From the NCBI GenBank assembly GCA_947172645.1, contig CAMWBY010000001.1:1-64000 (forward strand): a stretch of DNA of 64,000 nt. The letters are read 5' to 3'. The position numbers and the translations under genes are program-made. Of the stretch, positions 9,256 through 17,452 are shown piece by piece (position 1 is the stretch's first letter; each line of letters begins with the position of its first letter). The notes under the pieces were generated by a model. The model did no database searches. It was not told the DNA's origin and worked only from the letters and a program-made list of their open reading frames with translations. This DNA comes from an uncultured Lachnospiraceae bacterium (GTDB lineage: Bacteria > Bacillota > Clostridia > Lachnospirales > Lachnospiraceae).

Positions 9256-9646
9256 GTGTGCCTCCTGCTTTCCCGCGACGTGAGAGCCATCCAGTAGGCA
9301 GCAGCCACACCCGGATTCCCTGATACATGCAGCGCCTCATATAGCTCTCTTCTGTCTCGCCATCTTTCCTGGGTGTGACAAATGACACTGAAAGCCCATC
9401 TTTGCTTTCGGATTTCAGTGTCCCGCACCGCCTCAGTTCCAGAAAAGCGGCATAGCGGATATCTGCCGCCGCGCAGACAGCCCCCTTTACCGCTTTTTCC
9501 TGTTCCGTATCGGCAAAAATATCGCCATTCAGGTATGTCAGGTAGCGGATGTACGTTTCTGCCTCCCTCTCAAATTCTAGGAAGTCCTGCTCTGGCAGGG
9601 TTTTGCCGCAAAATACATTAACATAATACTCAAAATCAACGTACAT
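9221..9646 (-). CDS. phage head-tail connector protein (gp6-like)
   Basis: A 141-aa protein immediately downstream of the major capsid gene. The N-terminus MYVDFEYYVNVFCGKTLPEQDFLEFEREAETYIRYLTYL, with the helical segment AVKGAVCAAADIRYAAFLELRR, is typical of HK97 gp6/SPP1 gp15-type adaptors that dock to the portal. The C-terminus is unusually Cys/His-rich (GGTHGHECGCCDCL), and its last 35 nt overlap the next gene, so the Cys cluster may be shaped by the overlap. Confidence 0.7.
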   Translation of the reverse strand: MYVDFEYYVNVFCGKTLPEQDFLEFEREAETYIRYLTYLNGDIFADTEQEKAVKGAVCAAADIRYAAFLELRRCGTLKSESKDGLSVSFVTPRKDGETEESYMRRCMYQGIRVWLLPTGWLSRRGKAGGTHGHECGCCDCL

Positions 9647-9665
9647 TGCCTGCTGCCTCCCTTCT

Positions 9666-10796
9666 CTATTCGCCCTGCTGCGTTAAAAACTCTGTAATAA
9701 TCTCAGCTTTAATAGTCTCCGTAATTGTATAGCCCTTTGCCGTCGCAACAGTCTTAATCGCATCGACCGTCATCCTATTAAGCTCCTCACTCGTATAGCT
9801 TGCCTTCACCGGGTCTGTAGCAGACAAAACGGAGAACGGACAACGTTTTGATTTGTCCTGGGCCATTGAGTTAATCGGGTTCGGGATTTCCCAACCCAAT
9901 CTCATGACCGCGCGAAGCGCAACCATGTCATTCTGCATCAGGTTATACAGAATCTGCTTGGTAACCGGGTCCTGGATAACTCCCTGGTCAAAAAGCTTAA
10001 AAGTGATGTCCTGGCGGATGCTGTACACTAGCTGCGAAAAGTCCCCGGAAATCATAAGCGCCTTAGTCTTGTCGAAGGCACCGTTCCGCGGGAAATTCAT
10101 AGGTGAGCCGTCAAGCGTATATGCCGTACCCGCCTGCATGTCAGACTTAAAGACAGGCTGTCCTGTAGTATCCTTCAGCCCTCTCAGCTTCGCCCGCATG
10201 GAGATGTCAGCCATATGGCCGTTGACAAAATAGCCGCTCTCTTCCACTTTTGCAATCGCGCCATTCTCACCCAGGATGGAATCGTATAGGTCACCGCTCA
10301 ATTTCACGTGCGCCCCGGCGCTGACAGCAGTGGTTACCACATCAGCACGCCACGTTGCAGGCTTATCCATTCCAAACAGGACGGCGCCGTCAATCTTCTT
10401 CCCAAATGCCTCTATAATCCTGGGCTTCACCTCTCCCCAGATGTCGTAGTCGGCATCATCAATCACAGCTTCGGCAATAGGCACAATAACTGCAATTTCT
10501 TCCGCATAAATAACCTTTTTGTCCCATGCCATTGTCGTAAGCCCCTTCATCGCTGAGCCGCCCTCTCCGTTGACAAAATAAGCCACAGGGAGCAAATCAA
10601 GCACCGGCATCTTAGACTGGTTGGAAGTCATGTTCGCAAGCCTGTTCCCGCGCTGCAGCACGGCGGACTGCTCTACAACTCCCTGGATAATCTCGTGGCT
10701 TTCCTGCACCGGAATCAGCGCCTCAGCGTCTGACCGTGTGATAAAGTTCCCGCCTGCAAAAGTCTGCAAATTAAAAAGTTTCCTGTTTCTGTTCAT
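9666..10796 (-). CDS. phage major capsid protein (HK97 fold)
   Basis: A 376-aa protein with HK97-type capsid features: an N-terminal arm, the segment ITRSDAEALIPVQESHEIIQGVVEQSAVLQ, then LPVAYFVNGEGGSAMKGLTTMAWDKKVIYAEEIAVIVPIAEAVIDDADYDIWGEVKPRI. It lacks a long N-terminal delta domain because a separate scaffold gene precedes it 15 nt upstream. The N-terminus KLFNLQTFAGG carries the LQxFA-type motif cut by Prp-family proteases in staphylococcal phages, and a Prp gene lies two genes upstream. Confidence 0.92.
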   Translation of the reverse strand: MNRNRKLFNLQTFAGGNFITRSDAEALIPVQESHEIIQGVVEQSAVLQRGNRLANMTSNQSKMPVLDLLPVAYFVNGEGGSAMKGLTTMAWDKKVIYAEEIAVIVPIAEAVIDDADYDIWGEVKPRIIEAFGKKIDGAVLFGMDKPATWRADVVTTAVSAGAHVKLSGDLYDSILGENGAIAKVEESGYFVNGHMADISMRAKLRGLKDTTGQPVFKSDMQAGTAYTLDGSPMNFPRNGAFDKTKALMISGDFSQLVYSIRQDITFKLFDQGVIQDPVTKQILYNLMQNDMVALRAVMRLGWEIPNPINSMAQDKSKRCPFSVLSATDPVKASYTSEELNRMTVDAIKTVATAKGYTITETIKAEIITEFLTQQGE

Positions 10797-10811
10797 ATTT
10801 ATCCCCCTTCT

Positions 10812-11408
10812 TTATCTTCCAAACGCCGAACGGATAGAAGCATTGATTGTGTCACTTGCTGTCTGGCCTGTCCCTGTGCCGCCATCCGGCGTGCCAGTGG
10901 AAACCACCTTAAAGCCCTGCCCCGTAAAACGGGGGTTCCCTTTCAGGTAGGCATCGGCTGCTTTCTTGAAATCAGTCTTGTCATCCACCTGCTTTCCTAC
11001 CTTGAACATCACATAGTCAAGGTCATCGGCTTTTACGCCTTTGTCCCGCAGGTAGTTTAAGTTCTGCATTTCGGCTACCTTAGCGAGCGCCTCGTCCCGC
11101 TGCTTCTCGATTGCCGCCACATCCGTCCGGTTGGCTGCCTTTTTCGCCTTATAATCGGCAAATGCAGTATTGGCCTCGTCCTCGCTCATCCCCCGGCTAC
11201 TGAAATACTCTGCCAAGGCTTCCTTCGTCGCCCTTGCTGCACGTGCCTCCGCAATCTGCTCCGCCTGCTCGTAGCTGTATGATGCATTATGGGCCGCCCC
11301 CTGGGTGTTTGCCTGCATGCCAGCGTTTCCGGATGCCTCCCCCTGGGCTGCTCCCCCTGCCCCGCCGCCATCTGTAAAAAGCTGCAAATTATAATTTTTC
11401 TTTCCCAC
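10812..11408 (-). CDS. phage capsid scaffolding protein
   Basis: About 199 aa directly upstream of the capsid gene; acidic/Ala-rich, strongly helical (AEQIAEARAARATKEALAEYF, then AAIEKQRDEALAKVAEMQNLNYL), typical of Firmicutes phage scaffolds (DUF4355 type). The track start at 11447 lacks a ribosome site, whereas AAGGAGG sits 9 nt before a GTG at 11408, giving MGKKNYNLQLFTDGG. With this start the NLQLFTDGG motif is truly N-terminal, as in the capsid and tail tube proteins. A terminator-like hairpin lies between it and the Prp gene. Confidence 0.85.
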   Translation of the reverse strand: MGKKNYNLQLFTDGGGAGGAAQGEASGNAGMQANTQGAAHNASYSYEQAEQIAEARAARATKEALAEYFSSRGMSEDEANTAFADYKAKKAANRTDVAAIEKQRDEALAKVAEMQNLNYLRDKGVKADDLDYVMFKVGKQVDDKTDFKKAADAYLKGNPRFTGQGFKVVSTGTPDGGTGTGQTASDTINASIRSAFGR

Positions 11409-11436
11409 TTTTTCCTTCCTCCTTATCCTTGCCTGA

Positions 11437-11473
11437 ATCCTAGACATGAAAAAAGCACCCTGTCTAGGATGCT
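11437..11473 (-). terminator. terminator overlapping an alternative hairpin, between prp and scaffold
   Basis: Minus strand AGCATCC-TAGACA-GGGTGCT (one G-U pair) followed by TTTTTT forms an intrinsic terminator. A perfect 10-bp inverted repeat, ATCCTAGACA / TGTCTAGGAT, shares part of its left arm and would form an alternative hairpin with the U-tract in its loop. The two structures exclude each other. Confidence 0.6.
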
Positions 11474-11479
11474 TGCCTG

Positions 11480-11764
11480 TTACAAAAATTCAATTACCGG
11501 ATACTCCGCAGCGGTGCCGCAGATACCCAAAAACCACGTATCAACCAGTGCCCTGCCTGTGTCATTCATTTTCTGCCACTCTACGCAGATGTTCCCGCTT
11601 TCCACGCTTTCATGCAGTTCTACATGCGCGATATGCTTAAGCCCTTCTATCAGAGTAAGGGTAAGGGCTGACACAGCCGCACATACGATATCTGAGCCAT
11701 GCGGCGCTGTGTTTGCGTGGCCGGACATATGGATTTTATTTGGCGTTACCAGTACAGTAATCAT
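11480..11764 (-). CDS. prp: phage-encoded ribosomal-processing-type cysteine protease Prp
   Basis: A 94-aa protein matching the Prp family: MITVLVTPNKIHMSGHANTAPHGSDIVCAAVSAL has the catalytic His in GHA and the catalytic Cys in DIVCAAVSAL. Host Prp removes the N-terminal extension (LNLQFFA) of ribosomal protein L27 in Firmicutes, and in staphylococcal phage 80alpha it cuts scaffold and capsid proteins. The ATG at 11764 has GGAGGG 4 nt upstream; the track start is a TTG further up. It sits directly before scaffold and capsid genes whose N-termini carry NLQxF motifs, so it probably processes them. Terminator-like hairpins flank it. Confidence 0.85.
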   Translation of the reverse strand: MITVLVTPNKIHMSGHANTAPHGSDIVCAAVSALTLTLIEGLKHIAHVELHESVESGNICVEWQKMNDTGRALVDTWFLGICGTAAEYPVIEFL

Positions 11765-11779
11765 TGTTCCCTCCAATAG

Positions 11780-11807
11780 AAAAACCGCCAGTGTCTAACT
11801 GACGGTT
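11780..11807 (-). terminator. terminator-like hairpin upstream of prp
   Basis: Minus strand AACCGTCAGT-TAGAC-ACTGGCGGTT (10-bp stem with one T-G pair), followed by TTTTTC. It lies between the YjcQ-like gene and prp, inside the late operon. Confidence 0.6.
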
Positions 11808-11817
11808 AATATAGCGC

Positions 11818-12138
11818 CTATAATCCCGGCGTCACTTCTTTTATTCCCCGTGCGGCATTGTATATTTTCCGCATAATTGTATTTTCCTGCAAATATTCCA
11901 ACCCTTTTAAGGTAATCCGCATATCTGTTATGTCGGCATATGTCTCGCCTGTAATGCTCCGCGTCATTTCAACGCCTTTTACATAACCGACATCTGCCAT
12001 CATCTCAATGTACCTGTTCCACCGCTCTTCGCTAACCCCTAGCTTCCCCGGGCCGATGGAAGCCATGTCAAACTCCGGATAATCCATCGCCTTCTCCAGT
12101 GCCGACAGAATCTTATATACTGCTTTAAAATTATCCAA
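11818..12138 (-). CDS. YjcQ-family protein
   Basis: About 107 aa. The conserved part begins DNFKAVYKILSALEKAMDYPEFDMASIGPGKLGVSEERWNRYIEMM and ends RITLKGLEYLQENTIMRKIYNAARGIKE, the YjcQ pattern, a small winged-helix-like phage protein of unknown function. The track ORF start at 12285 would overlap a plausible upstream gene by 155 nt; a TTG at 12138 preceded by AGGGA starts exactly at the conserved region and overlaps only 8 nt. Often found among phage structural genes. Confidence 0.7.
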   Translation of the reverse strand: MDNFKAVYKILSALEKAMDYPEFDMASIGPGKLGVSEERWNRYIEMMADVGYVKGVEMTRSITGETYADITDMRITLKGLEYLQENTIMRKIYNAARGIKEVTPGL

Positions 12139-12340
12139 TATCTGCGCTTCCCTGCATAACGGTTTCAATATCTTCCCTCCCACAGTCAAACAGCGGCCAT
12201 TCACCGCCATCATGCCCGGGCAGTGCCCCTTTTTTTCCCGACTCAACCACGTAATGCGTTTTTCCATTCCTGTAGGATATATCAACTATGGTTCCGATAA
12301 TATTTTCACTTTTAATCCGTACAGTGTCATTCAGCCTCAT
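12131..12340 (-). CDS. small phage protein, SH3-like
   Basis: A 69-aa protein, MRLNDTVRIKSENIIGTIVDISYRNGKTHYVVESGKKG, whose alternating beta pattern (VRIKS-GTIVDIS-THYVVES) looks like a small SH3/KOW-like barrel. It begins 2 nt after the minor capsid gene stop and overlaps the YjcQ-like gene by 8 nt, so it is co-translated. No function is recognised. Because it directly follows the minor capsid protein with the unusual C-terminal domain, a partner role could be tested, but nothing in the sequence shows it. Confidence 0.55.
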   Translation of the reverse strand: MRLNDTVRIKSENIIGTIVDISYRNGKTHYVVESGKKGALPGHDGGEWPLFDCGREDIETVMQGSADIG

Positions 12341-12342
12341 AT

Positions 12343-13854
12343 CTAGCTCTCCCTATGCCCTGTTATCAGCCGCGGCTTCGCGTCAGGTAAATCTTTCTGC
12401 CAGACTGTACGGAATGTCTTCCGCTTCTGCCCAACACCCAACTCCATGAAAATACTAAACCGCTCCGTCCCGTCTGTCAATCTCTTTCGGTCCACGGCTT
12501 TATTTTCATCATACTGTGCAAGGATATCGCTGCGGAGCCTCTTCCCACTCTTCTCTGTATACCCGGCGTCAAAAAACTCCTGCGCATGCTTAGCACCCGG
12601 CTTAAGGAAAAAGCTGTCAATTTTAGCCGCCGGAATCATAACTTTCTGCCTATTCGACTCTACAAGCCTGTATGTTTCATATGTCCTCTTAGAAGGGGCA
12701 ACACGCCCGCGCAGGTCGGCATAAATCCTCTCCCGCTGCTCGGGGAGGTTAAACTTCCTGCTGAACTCTTTATACTCATCTAGCATCGCCTGGTACTTGC
12801 ACCGAGCATTCAGGATGTCATCCGGGTCTGCCTTCCCTTCTTTCAGCAGCGCCGCCTTTTCCCGCTGCGCCCGCATGGAAGTTTCCATTTGCCGCTGTTT
12901 CTGCGTGGCTTCATAGGCATTATATTCCCTGCCCCTGTATGCGACTTTCTGCGCCTCTTTCCTGTCCATTTCCGCCAGCCACTTATCGGAATAATTCCTG
13001 ACAGATATCCCCTCAATGAACGGATAATATGTATGCCGGCAGTTCCATCCTAGCAGCCCTTCCCCTGTGCCAAGCCCACAGATTTCCACCAACTGCCTGT
13101 GTGACCACACACGCCCCTGCCATTTGGCATGGTCAGGGCGCGCGCCATGGTGCCAGTCCACCTCATACTTGTCTGCGCCGAGCCTCTGGCCGTTCATGTC
13201 GGATATGTGCCCGGTCAGCTGCCCCATCCCTGTCAGCAGGGCACGCCTGGCCGCCACGTCCACCCGGTTGCTGTGCCCGGTGGCATAGTCAACCGTCCGC
13301 AGCCCGGATGCAGACATCTCCCCTGCCACTCGGCGTATCAACGTATTGTAGTCAAATGCCCCGGACGCCATCATGGTGATTGCATTGTCCAGGTACCCAT
13401 TGTAAATCTCTGACAATGGGCTGAATACCCTGCGCCCGTTCCCCATGTCCACCATGAAGCCCAATGACCTGCTGATATTAAACAGCTCGTCATTTGACTG
13501 CCGAATTAGAGCGTTCGTGACCTGCTGCAGCTCATAGTTCTGCTCATACGGGACAAAATGGGCGTTGACCTGCTCATACATCGCCTTGCTGCGCACATAC
13601 TCCTGCTCGATGACCTCATCGTACAGCCGGAATGTGTCCGCCCAATCGCCGCCTACCGCTTCCCGTACAATCTTCTCCACATCCTCCGTGCTGTGGCCAA
13701 ACACCATGTACCGCTGCATCTGCCAGTCTGCCGCGGAGGTGATTCTCCCGGCCTTCTTAATGCGGCGTATGATGTCTTTCTGGATTTCCTCCTCTAGCAT
13801 GAGGTATCTTTTCTCAATGCCGCCCTTTAGGGCTAATTGGTATGCAGGGTTCAA
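12343..13854 (-). CDS. phage minor capsid protein 2 (MuF-like) with extra C-terminal domain
   Basis: 503 aa. Residues 1 to about 290 match the minor capsid protein family following the portal (LMLEEEIQKDIIRRIKKAGRITSAADWQ, SGLRTVDYATGHSNRVDVAARRALLTGM, and EVDWHHGARPDHAKWQGRVW, which is the MuF-type core). After a charged linker (residues 300-390), the C-terminal 110 residues (MIPAAKIDSFFLKPGAKHAQEFFDAGY, ending WQKDLPDAKPRLITGHRES) form a distinct domain resembling DUF6883-type C-termini of polymorphic toxins. MuF proteins with toxin-like tails are known in temperate phages; no catalytic residues are assigned here. It overlaps the portal gene by 4 nt. Confidence 0.85.
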   Translation of the reverse strand: MNPAYQLALKGGIEKRYLMLEEEIQKDIIRRIKKAGRITSAADWQMQRYMVFGHSTEDVEKIVREAVGGDWADTFRLYDEVIEQEYVRSKAMYEQVNAHFVPYEQNYELQQVTNALIRQSNDELFNISRSLGFMVDMGNGRRVFSPLSEIYNGYLDNAITMMASGAFDYNTLIRRVAGEMSASGLRTVDYATGHSNRVDVAARRALLTGMGQLTGHISDMNGQRLGADKYEVDWHHGARPDHAKWQGRVWSHRQLVEICGLGTGEGLLGWNCRHTYYPFIEGISVRNYSDKWLAEMDRKEAQKVAYRGREYNAYEATQKQRQMETSMRAQREKAALLKEGKADPDDILNARCKYQAMLDEYKEFSRKFNLPEQRERIYADLRGRVAPSKRTYETYRLVESNRQKVMIPAAKIDSFFLKPGAKHAQEFFDAGYTEKSGKRLRSDILAQYDENKAVDRKRLTDGTERFSIFMELGVGQKRKTFRTVWQKDLPDAKPRLITGHRES

Positions 13855-15305
13855 TGCACCACACCCCCATCTGCACCGTCGTCAAACTGCTCTGGCAGGT
13901 TCGCCTGTGCTTGTGCCAACGCCTCTTCATACCACTTTGCCCTGTACTCTGCCAGAGACATGGCGCCCATGGCCACGTCCTGGCGGTCGTCCTGCCTCTC
14001 TGCCGCCTTGTCCTGTATGATGCTGTCATCAAACGCGACTGTGATTTCCGTATCCTCGTCCAATTCCTGGTTTCCTATGCTAATGCCCACCCGTATGACC
14101 GTCCGCACTAACTGCTTAATCACCCGCCCGAGCACAAGCTCATGCTTCGTCAGGGTGCGGTACAGGTCAGAGTCCTCGCTGACTACCTCCGTGGCCGTCT
14201 TAACCGAACCTTTTTCAAATTTATATCTGTTTGTCCCGAATCCGCATAGGAGTGACAGCCAGTTCAGGTCGTCATTGAGGGCTTTGCTGTGTTCCTCTAC
14301 CCGCAGTTCCATATTAACTTCTCGCATTGCCTCTTTTGACTCCGCGTTCCTGAAATAGTCCTCCGGCAATTCATAGAATACCGTGTCATTCGGGTCAAAC
14401 ACTGCTGAGCCGTCTGCATTCGTCAGAAGCTCAGGGGCTACGAATATGCGCTTGCGGCCCAACGAGAACTCATTTGCATAGCTGTCATATTCCAGGTCAA
14501 TCTTCCGCGCCACATCTACAGCGTTGGCAAACAGGGATATCCCCATCGGGTTTGTGATGTCCTCGTCTGCGTTATTCACCGCATTCAGGCGGTCAATAAT
14601 GAATAACGGGTGTTCCGAGCCGGTCTCAATGCGCTCTGCAAGCCCTCTGAATGCCGGGATTGATTCCCACTCCTCCGGCGTCAGTTCCCTCCCTGCGCCC
14701 GCAGTGTTCTCCGCCACGGCATTCTCCACCACATACTGCCTGCCGCCGCCTGGGACATCCTCCATCCTGTGATACTGGAAATGCACATAAGTCTTGCGCT
14801 TATATGTCTTGCGGAATGTAAAAATGCACTCATTCACCGTTTTATTCTGCCACGACGTAGGGTATATGCTCGTGGCATCCACATAGTTGATTCCTACGCT
14901 GCCGCCTTTTATGCCGCCGTTTTCACCCATTACCGCATCCTTGACATAGACCACATAGGCCACCGTCCCTAGCGCAGACTTCCATTCCTGATACTCGTTC
15001 CCTAGCTCTCCCCATGCATTTTCCTCTAAAACCTTTTTGACAAAAGCATCAGTAAGTTTGTCCGCTATGGTAACCATCACTTTTTCATTCAATAGCAAGT
15101 TCGCCATGTCCTCGCATACCCTTTTGGGCATCCCCAAAGAGTACCGCGTACAGTTTACGGAACTGCCATTGCCCCGGTACACCTTATACCTGTGGAATTT
15201 CCTCACATTTGAATTATACCAACTGCGCCATACCTCAATCTGCTTATAGAATGCCTGGTTTAGCGTATCAATCCCTTTATCCCTGAAATAACTGAAAACA
15301 TCCAT
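13851..15305 (-). CDS. phage portal protein (SPP1 gp6 type)
   Basis: 484 aa. The N-terminus MDVFSYFRDKGIDTLNQAFYKQIEVWRSWYNSNVRKFHRYKVYRG, and the segments GMPKRVCEDMANLLLNEKV and ATSIYPTSWQNKTVNECIF, are typical of SPP1-type portals. The portal forms the dodecameric DNA gate at the capsid vertex. It stands between terminase large subunit (5 nt gap) and minor capsid protein (4 nt overlap), as expected. The C-terminal 60 residues are acidic and Gln/Ala-rich. Length agrees with the family. Confidence 0.92.
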   Translation of the reverse strand: MDVFSYFRDKGIDTLNQAFYKQIEVWRSWYNSNVRKFHRYKVYRGNGSSVNCTRYSLGMPKRVCEDMANLLLNEKVMVTIADKLTDAFVKKVLEENAWGELGNEYQEWKSALGTVAYVVYVKDAVMGENGGIKGGSVGINYVDATSIYPTSWQNKTVNECIFTFRKTYKRKTYVHFQYHRMEDVPGGGRQYVVENAVAENTAGAGRELTPEEWESIPAFRGLAERIETGSEHPLFIIDRLNAVNNADEDITNPMGISLFANAVDVARKIDLEYDSYANEFSLGRKRIFVAPELLTNADGSAVFDPNDTVFYELPEDYFRNAESKEAMREVNMELRVEEHSKALNDDLNWLSLLCGFGTNRYKFEKGSVKTATEVVSEDSDLYRTLTKHELVLGRVIKQLVRTVIRVGISIGNQELDEDTEITVAFDDSIIQDKAAERQDDRQDVAMGAMSLAEYRAKWYEEALAQAQANLPEQFDDGADGGVVH

Positions 15306-15310
15306 TGCAC

Positions 15311-16678
15311 TTAATCTCCTGAGTCATCCTCCTGCACCGGGAGCCAGCGCTTAATCTTCGTCCACACGCCCTGCACAAGATAGCGTAGCCCATCGCAACA
15401 GTGGTCATCTATTTTCACAGGCTCTTCCTTTCCCTTCTCGATAGATTCCGGGTCATATGCATAAACCCCTAGTTCCCGGATAAGGTTCTCCTGTTTCGGC
15501 GACACGCCTAATATGCCAAATGTCAATACTTTCTGTGTCCGGCTGATTCCAAGCTTCACGTTGTTGTCAGCATTCCTAATCAACACAGGCACATTAGCCG
15601 CCCTGCATGCCCTTTTTATTTCTTCCTGCAATCCTGCCGCCGAAGGGTCGAGGTACAAATAAAAGCGTGTGCTCTCCATACCGTAGTCATTGCCAAGCTT
15701 CTTGACAAACTGTACAAAATCCTGGGCATACTCGGAAGGGGCTTTCTGCGTGCCGGACTCCCGCCCGCTATGGTAGTATTCATCCAACCCACGGAGCTTC
15801 TTATTCACCATGTCAAGCCCTGCCGCCTGGAACGTCGTGGCGTTCTGCTGCCCATAGTCCCCGCCAATAGATATAACCGGGAACCTGTCCCCTCCCGGAA
15901 CCGGAGGATTCTCCATATGCCTTGCGTTAAACATATAGTAAATAACTTCGTCGATGCCTATGCAGTCACCTAGCCAGACCCACCTGTACAGGCGTTCGTC
16001 AACAGCTTTAAGGGTCTCCGCTGACTGTATCAGGTCTGGGCCTAACCAGTCTTCCGGCACATCCCTGTAATCCGTATGTATATGCAGGCAGTCCGGGCGC
16101 CGCTCCATTTTCCGCAGCCAGTTAATGATGCTGCTGTTTGGGTTCTTTGGAGGGTTAAACAGATAAACCATCTGGAAATCGCCCTTGTTGCCCCTGGCAA
16201 AAGTAGCCTCTATGTTAAGAAGTTCATCCTCCCCCTCGCCGTCATCAAAGAACTCTGTCAGCTCATCGAGGATAACAAGCTTAATCGGCTTATCCTCGTC
16301 GATGATGCCTTTCGTGTCGTCTATGCCATCGGAACCCGCAAAATACATCGTCGTCCCGTTCTTTTTATATGTAATCTCCATAGGGGACTTCGTAATCCTG
16401 AATTTCTGCTTGCTTATCCCTAGCCTGTTGATTCCCCGCAGCATTTCTTTATACACTGTTTTCCTCAGCTTATTATGCCGCTTGCGCAGAACCACCACGG
16501 AGCCGGTTGCATCGCTTGCAAGCTGATAGATGCCGCGGACTGCCGCAAAGCTTGACTTCGTACCTGCGCGCCCGGATGTCAGTATGATGTGCTTATGCCT
16601 CCGGTCATGGAAAACCCCATGGTATTTCGGGATAATAGTCTCAGACAGCCTTACCTGCCTCTTATCTTGCCAAGTCAT
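15311..16678 (-). CDS. terL: phage terminase large subunit (PBSX type)
   Basis: 455 aa. The ATPase domain has a Walker A-like SGRAGTKSS near residue 37, a Walker B LVILDEL near residue 135 and a coupling region YLFNPPKNPNSS. The C-terminal nuclease domain begins with ISIGGDYGQQNATTF and continues FYLYLDPSAAGLQ, supplying acidic residues. It packages phage DNA by ATP hydrolysis and cuts concatemers. The gene overlaps the small-subunit gene by 17 nt. PBSX-like terminases are usually headful enzymes, so pac-type packaging is likely but not shown. Confidence 0.93.
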   Translation of the reverse strand: MTWQDKRQVRLSETIIPKYHGVFHDRRHKHIILTSGRAGTKSSFAAVRGIYQLASDATGSVVVLRKRHNKLRKTVYKEMLRGINRLGISKQKFRITKSPMEITYKKNGTTMYFAGSDGIDDTKGIIDEDKPIKLVILDELTEFFDDGEGEDELLNIEATFARGNKGDFQMVYLFNPPKNPNSSIINWLRKMERRPDCLHIHTDYRDVPEDWLGPDLIQSAETLKAVDERLYRWVWLGDCIGIDEVIYYMFNARHMENPPVPGGDRFPVISIGGDYGQQNATTFQAAGLDMVNKKLRGLDEYYHSGRESGTQKAPSEYAQDFVQFVKKLGNDYGMESTRFYLYLDPSAAGLQEEIKRACRAANVPVLIRNADNNVKLGISRTQKVLTFGILGVSPKQENLIRELGVYAYDPESIEKGKEEPVKIDDHCCDGLRYLVQGVWTKIKRWLPVQEDDSGD

Positions 16679-17378
16679 CTATAATCACCACGCCGTCTTC
16701 CCCTCCGTCCATGCTGCTGTCGCGCCGTATCCGCTCAGCCTCGGCCTCGAGCTTCGCCACCCGTGCTTTCTGCTCATCCGTCGCAAGCTCCCAATTGTCA
16801 TGCAGCAGCTCATTGTACTGTTTGATTAGCCCCCTGAGCTCCCCCTGCGCCCGTGCCTGGGCCTTCAGGAAGCTCGCCTGCTTGTCCCAGGCCTGCTGGA
16901 CTTCCCAACGCTCTTCCGTCACTGTGGCCCCATCTTTCTGGCCTACCTTTTCCACTGTCTTGTCTTCCCGGTCATAAACATACATTATTTTCTGCGCACG
17001 GATAATAGCCGCGTAGGCCATCTGTATCTGCCCCCACAGGACGTCGAGCGGGTCACGTGGCATATCCTGTATGATGGAAAGAACCTCTTCCGGAAGATAC
17101 CTCCTGAAAAACCCGTGCTTTTCCGCATTGCTGTTCCGTTTCGGCGCACCGTGGCCAGAAGCATTTTTGTTCCCTGGCTGCCCGCCCCTATGTTTAGTTA
17201 CGTTACTATTTCCCTTTGGTAACGTTACCTTATCCCATCCGTCCTGGTGCTTCCATTTCCTGACCTGCTCCTCGGATACATGCAACTCTGCCGCGATATC
17301 TTTGAGCATCCTTTTCTTTCCGCTGTCCAGCCAAAGCTGCTTAGCCCTGTCCCTGCTAGGGCTTCTTGGCCTTGCCAT
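16662..17378 (-). CDS. terS: phage terminase small subunit
   Basis: 238 aa from the ATG at 17378 (GAGGG 8 nt upstream; the track start is a TTG 15 nt earlier). The N-terminus MARPRSPSRDRAKQLWLDSGKKRMLKDIAAELHVSEEQVRKWKHQDGW is the helix-turn-helix of PBSX-type small subunits, followed by a Gly/Asn-rich linker (HRGGQPGNKNASGHGAPKRNSNAEKHG) and a helical oligomerisation region. It recognises the packaging site and recruits the large subunit. First gene of the late block, behind a terminator-like hairpin and a candidate activated promoter. Confidence 0.88.
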   Translation of the reverse strand: MARPRSPSRDRAKQLWLDSGKKRMLKDIAAELHVSEEQVRKWKHQDGWDKVTLPKGNSNVTKHRGGQPGNKNASGHGAPKRNSNAEKHGFFRRYLPEEVLSIIQDMPRDPLDVLWGQIQMAYAAIIRAQKIMYVYDREDKTVEKVGQKDGATVTEERWEVQQAWDKQASFLKAQARAQGELRGLIKQYNELLHDNWELATDEQKARVAKLEAEAERIRRDSSMDGGEDGVVIIDDLAR

Positions 17379-17405
17379 CACCACCACCCTCAATCGTTTA
17401 TGATG

Positions 17406-17436
17406 AAAAAATAAAAGAGACAGCCGAAGCTATCTC
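17406..17436 (-). terminator. terminator with UUCG loop between early and late blocks
   Basis: Minus strand GAGATAGC-TTCG-GCTGTCTC (one G-U pair) followed by TTTTATTTTTT. It lies just upstream of the terminase small subunit and downstream of the regulator gene, so it either ends the early transcript or acts as a leader terminator of the late operon. Confidence 0.75.
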
Positions 17437-17452
17437 CTGTTTCACTGACTAC

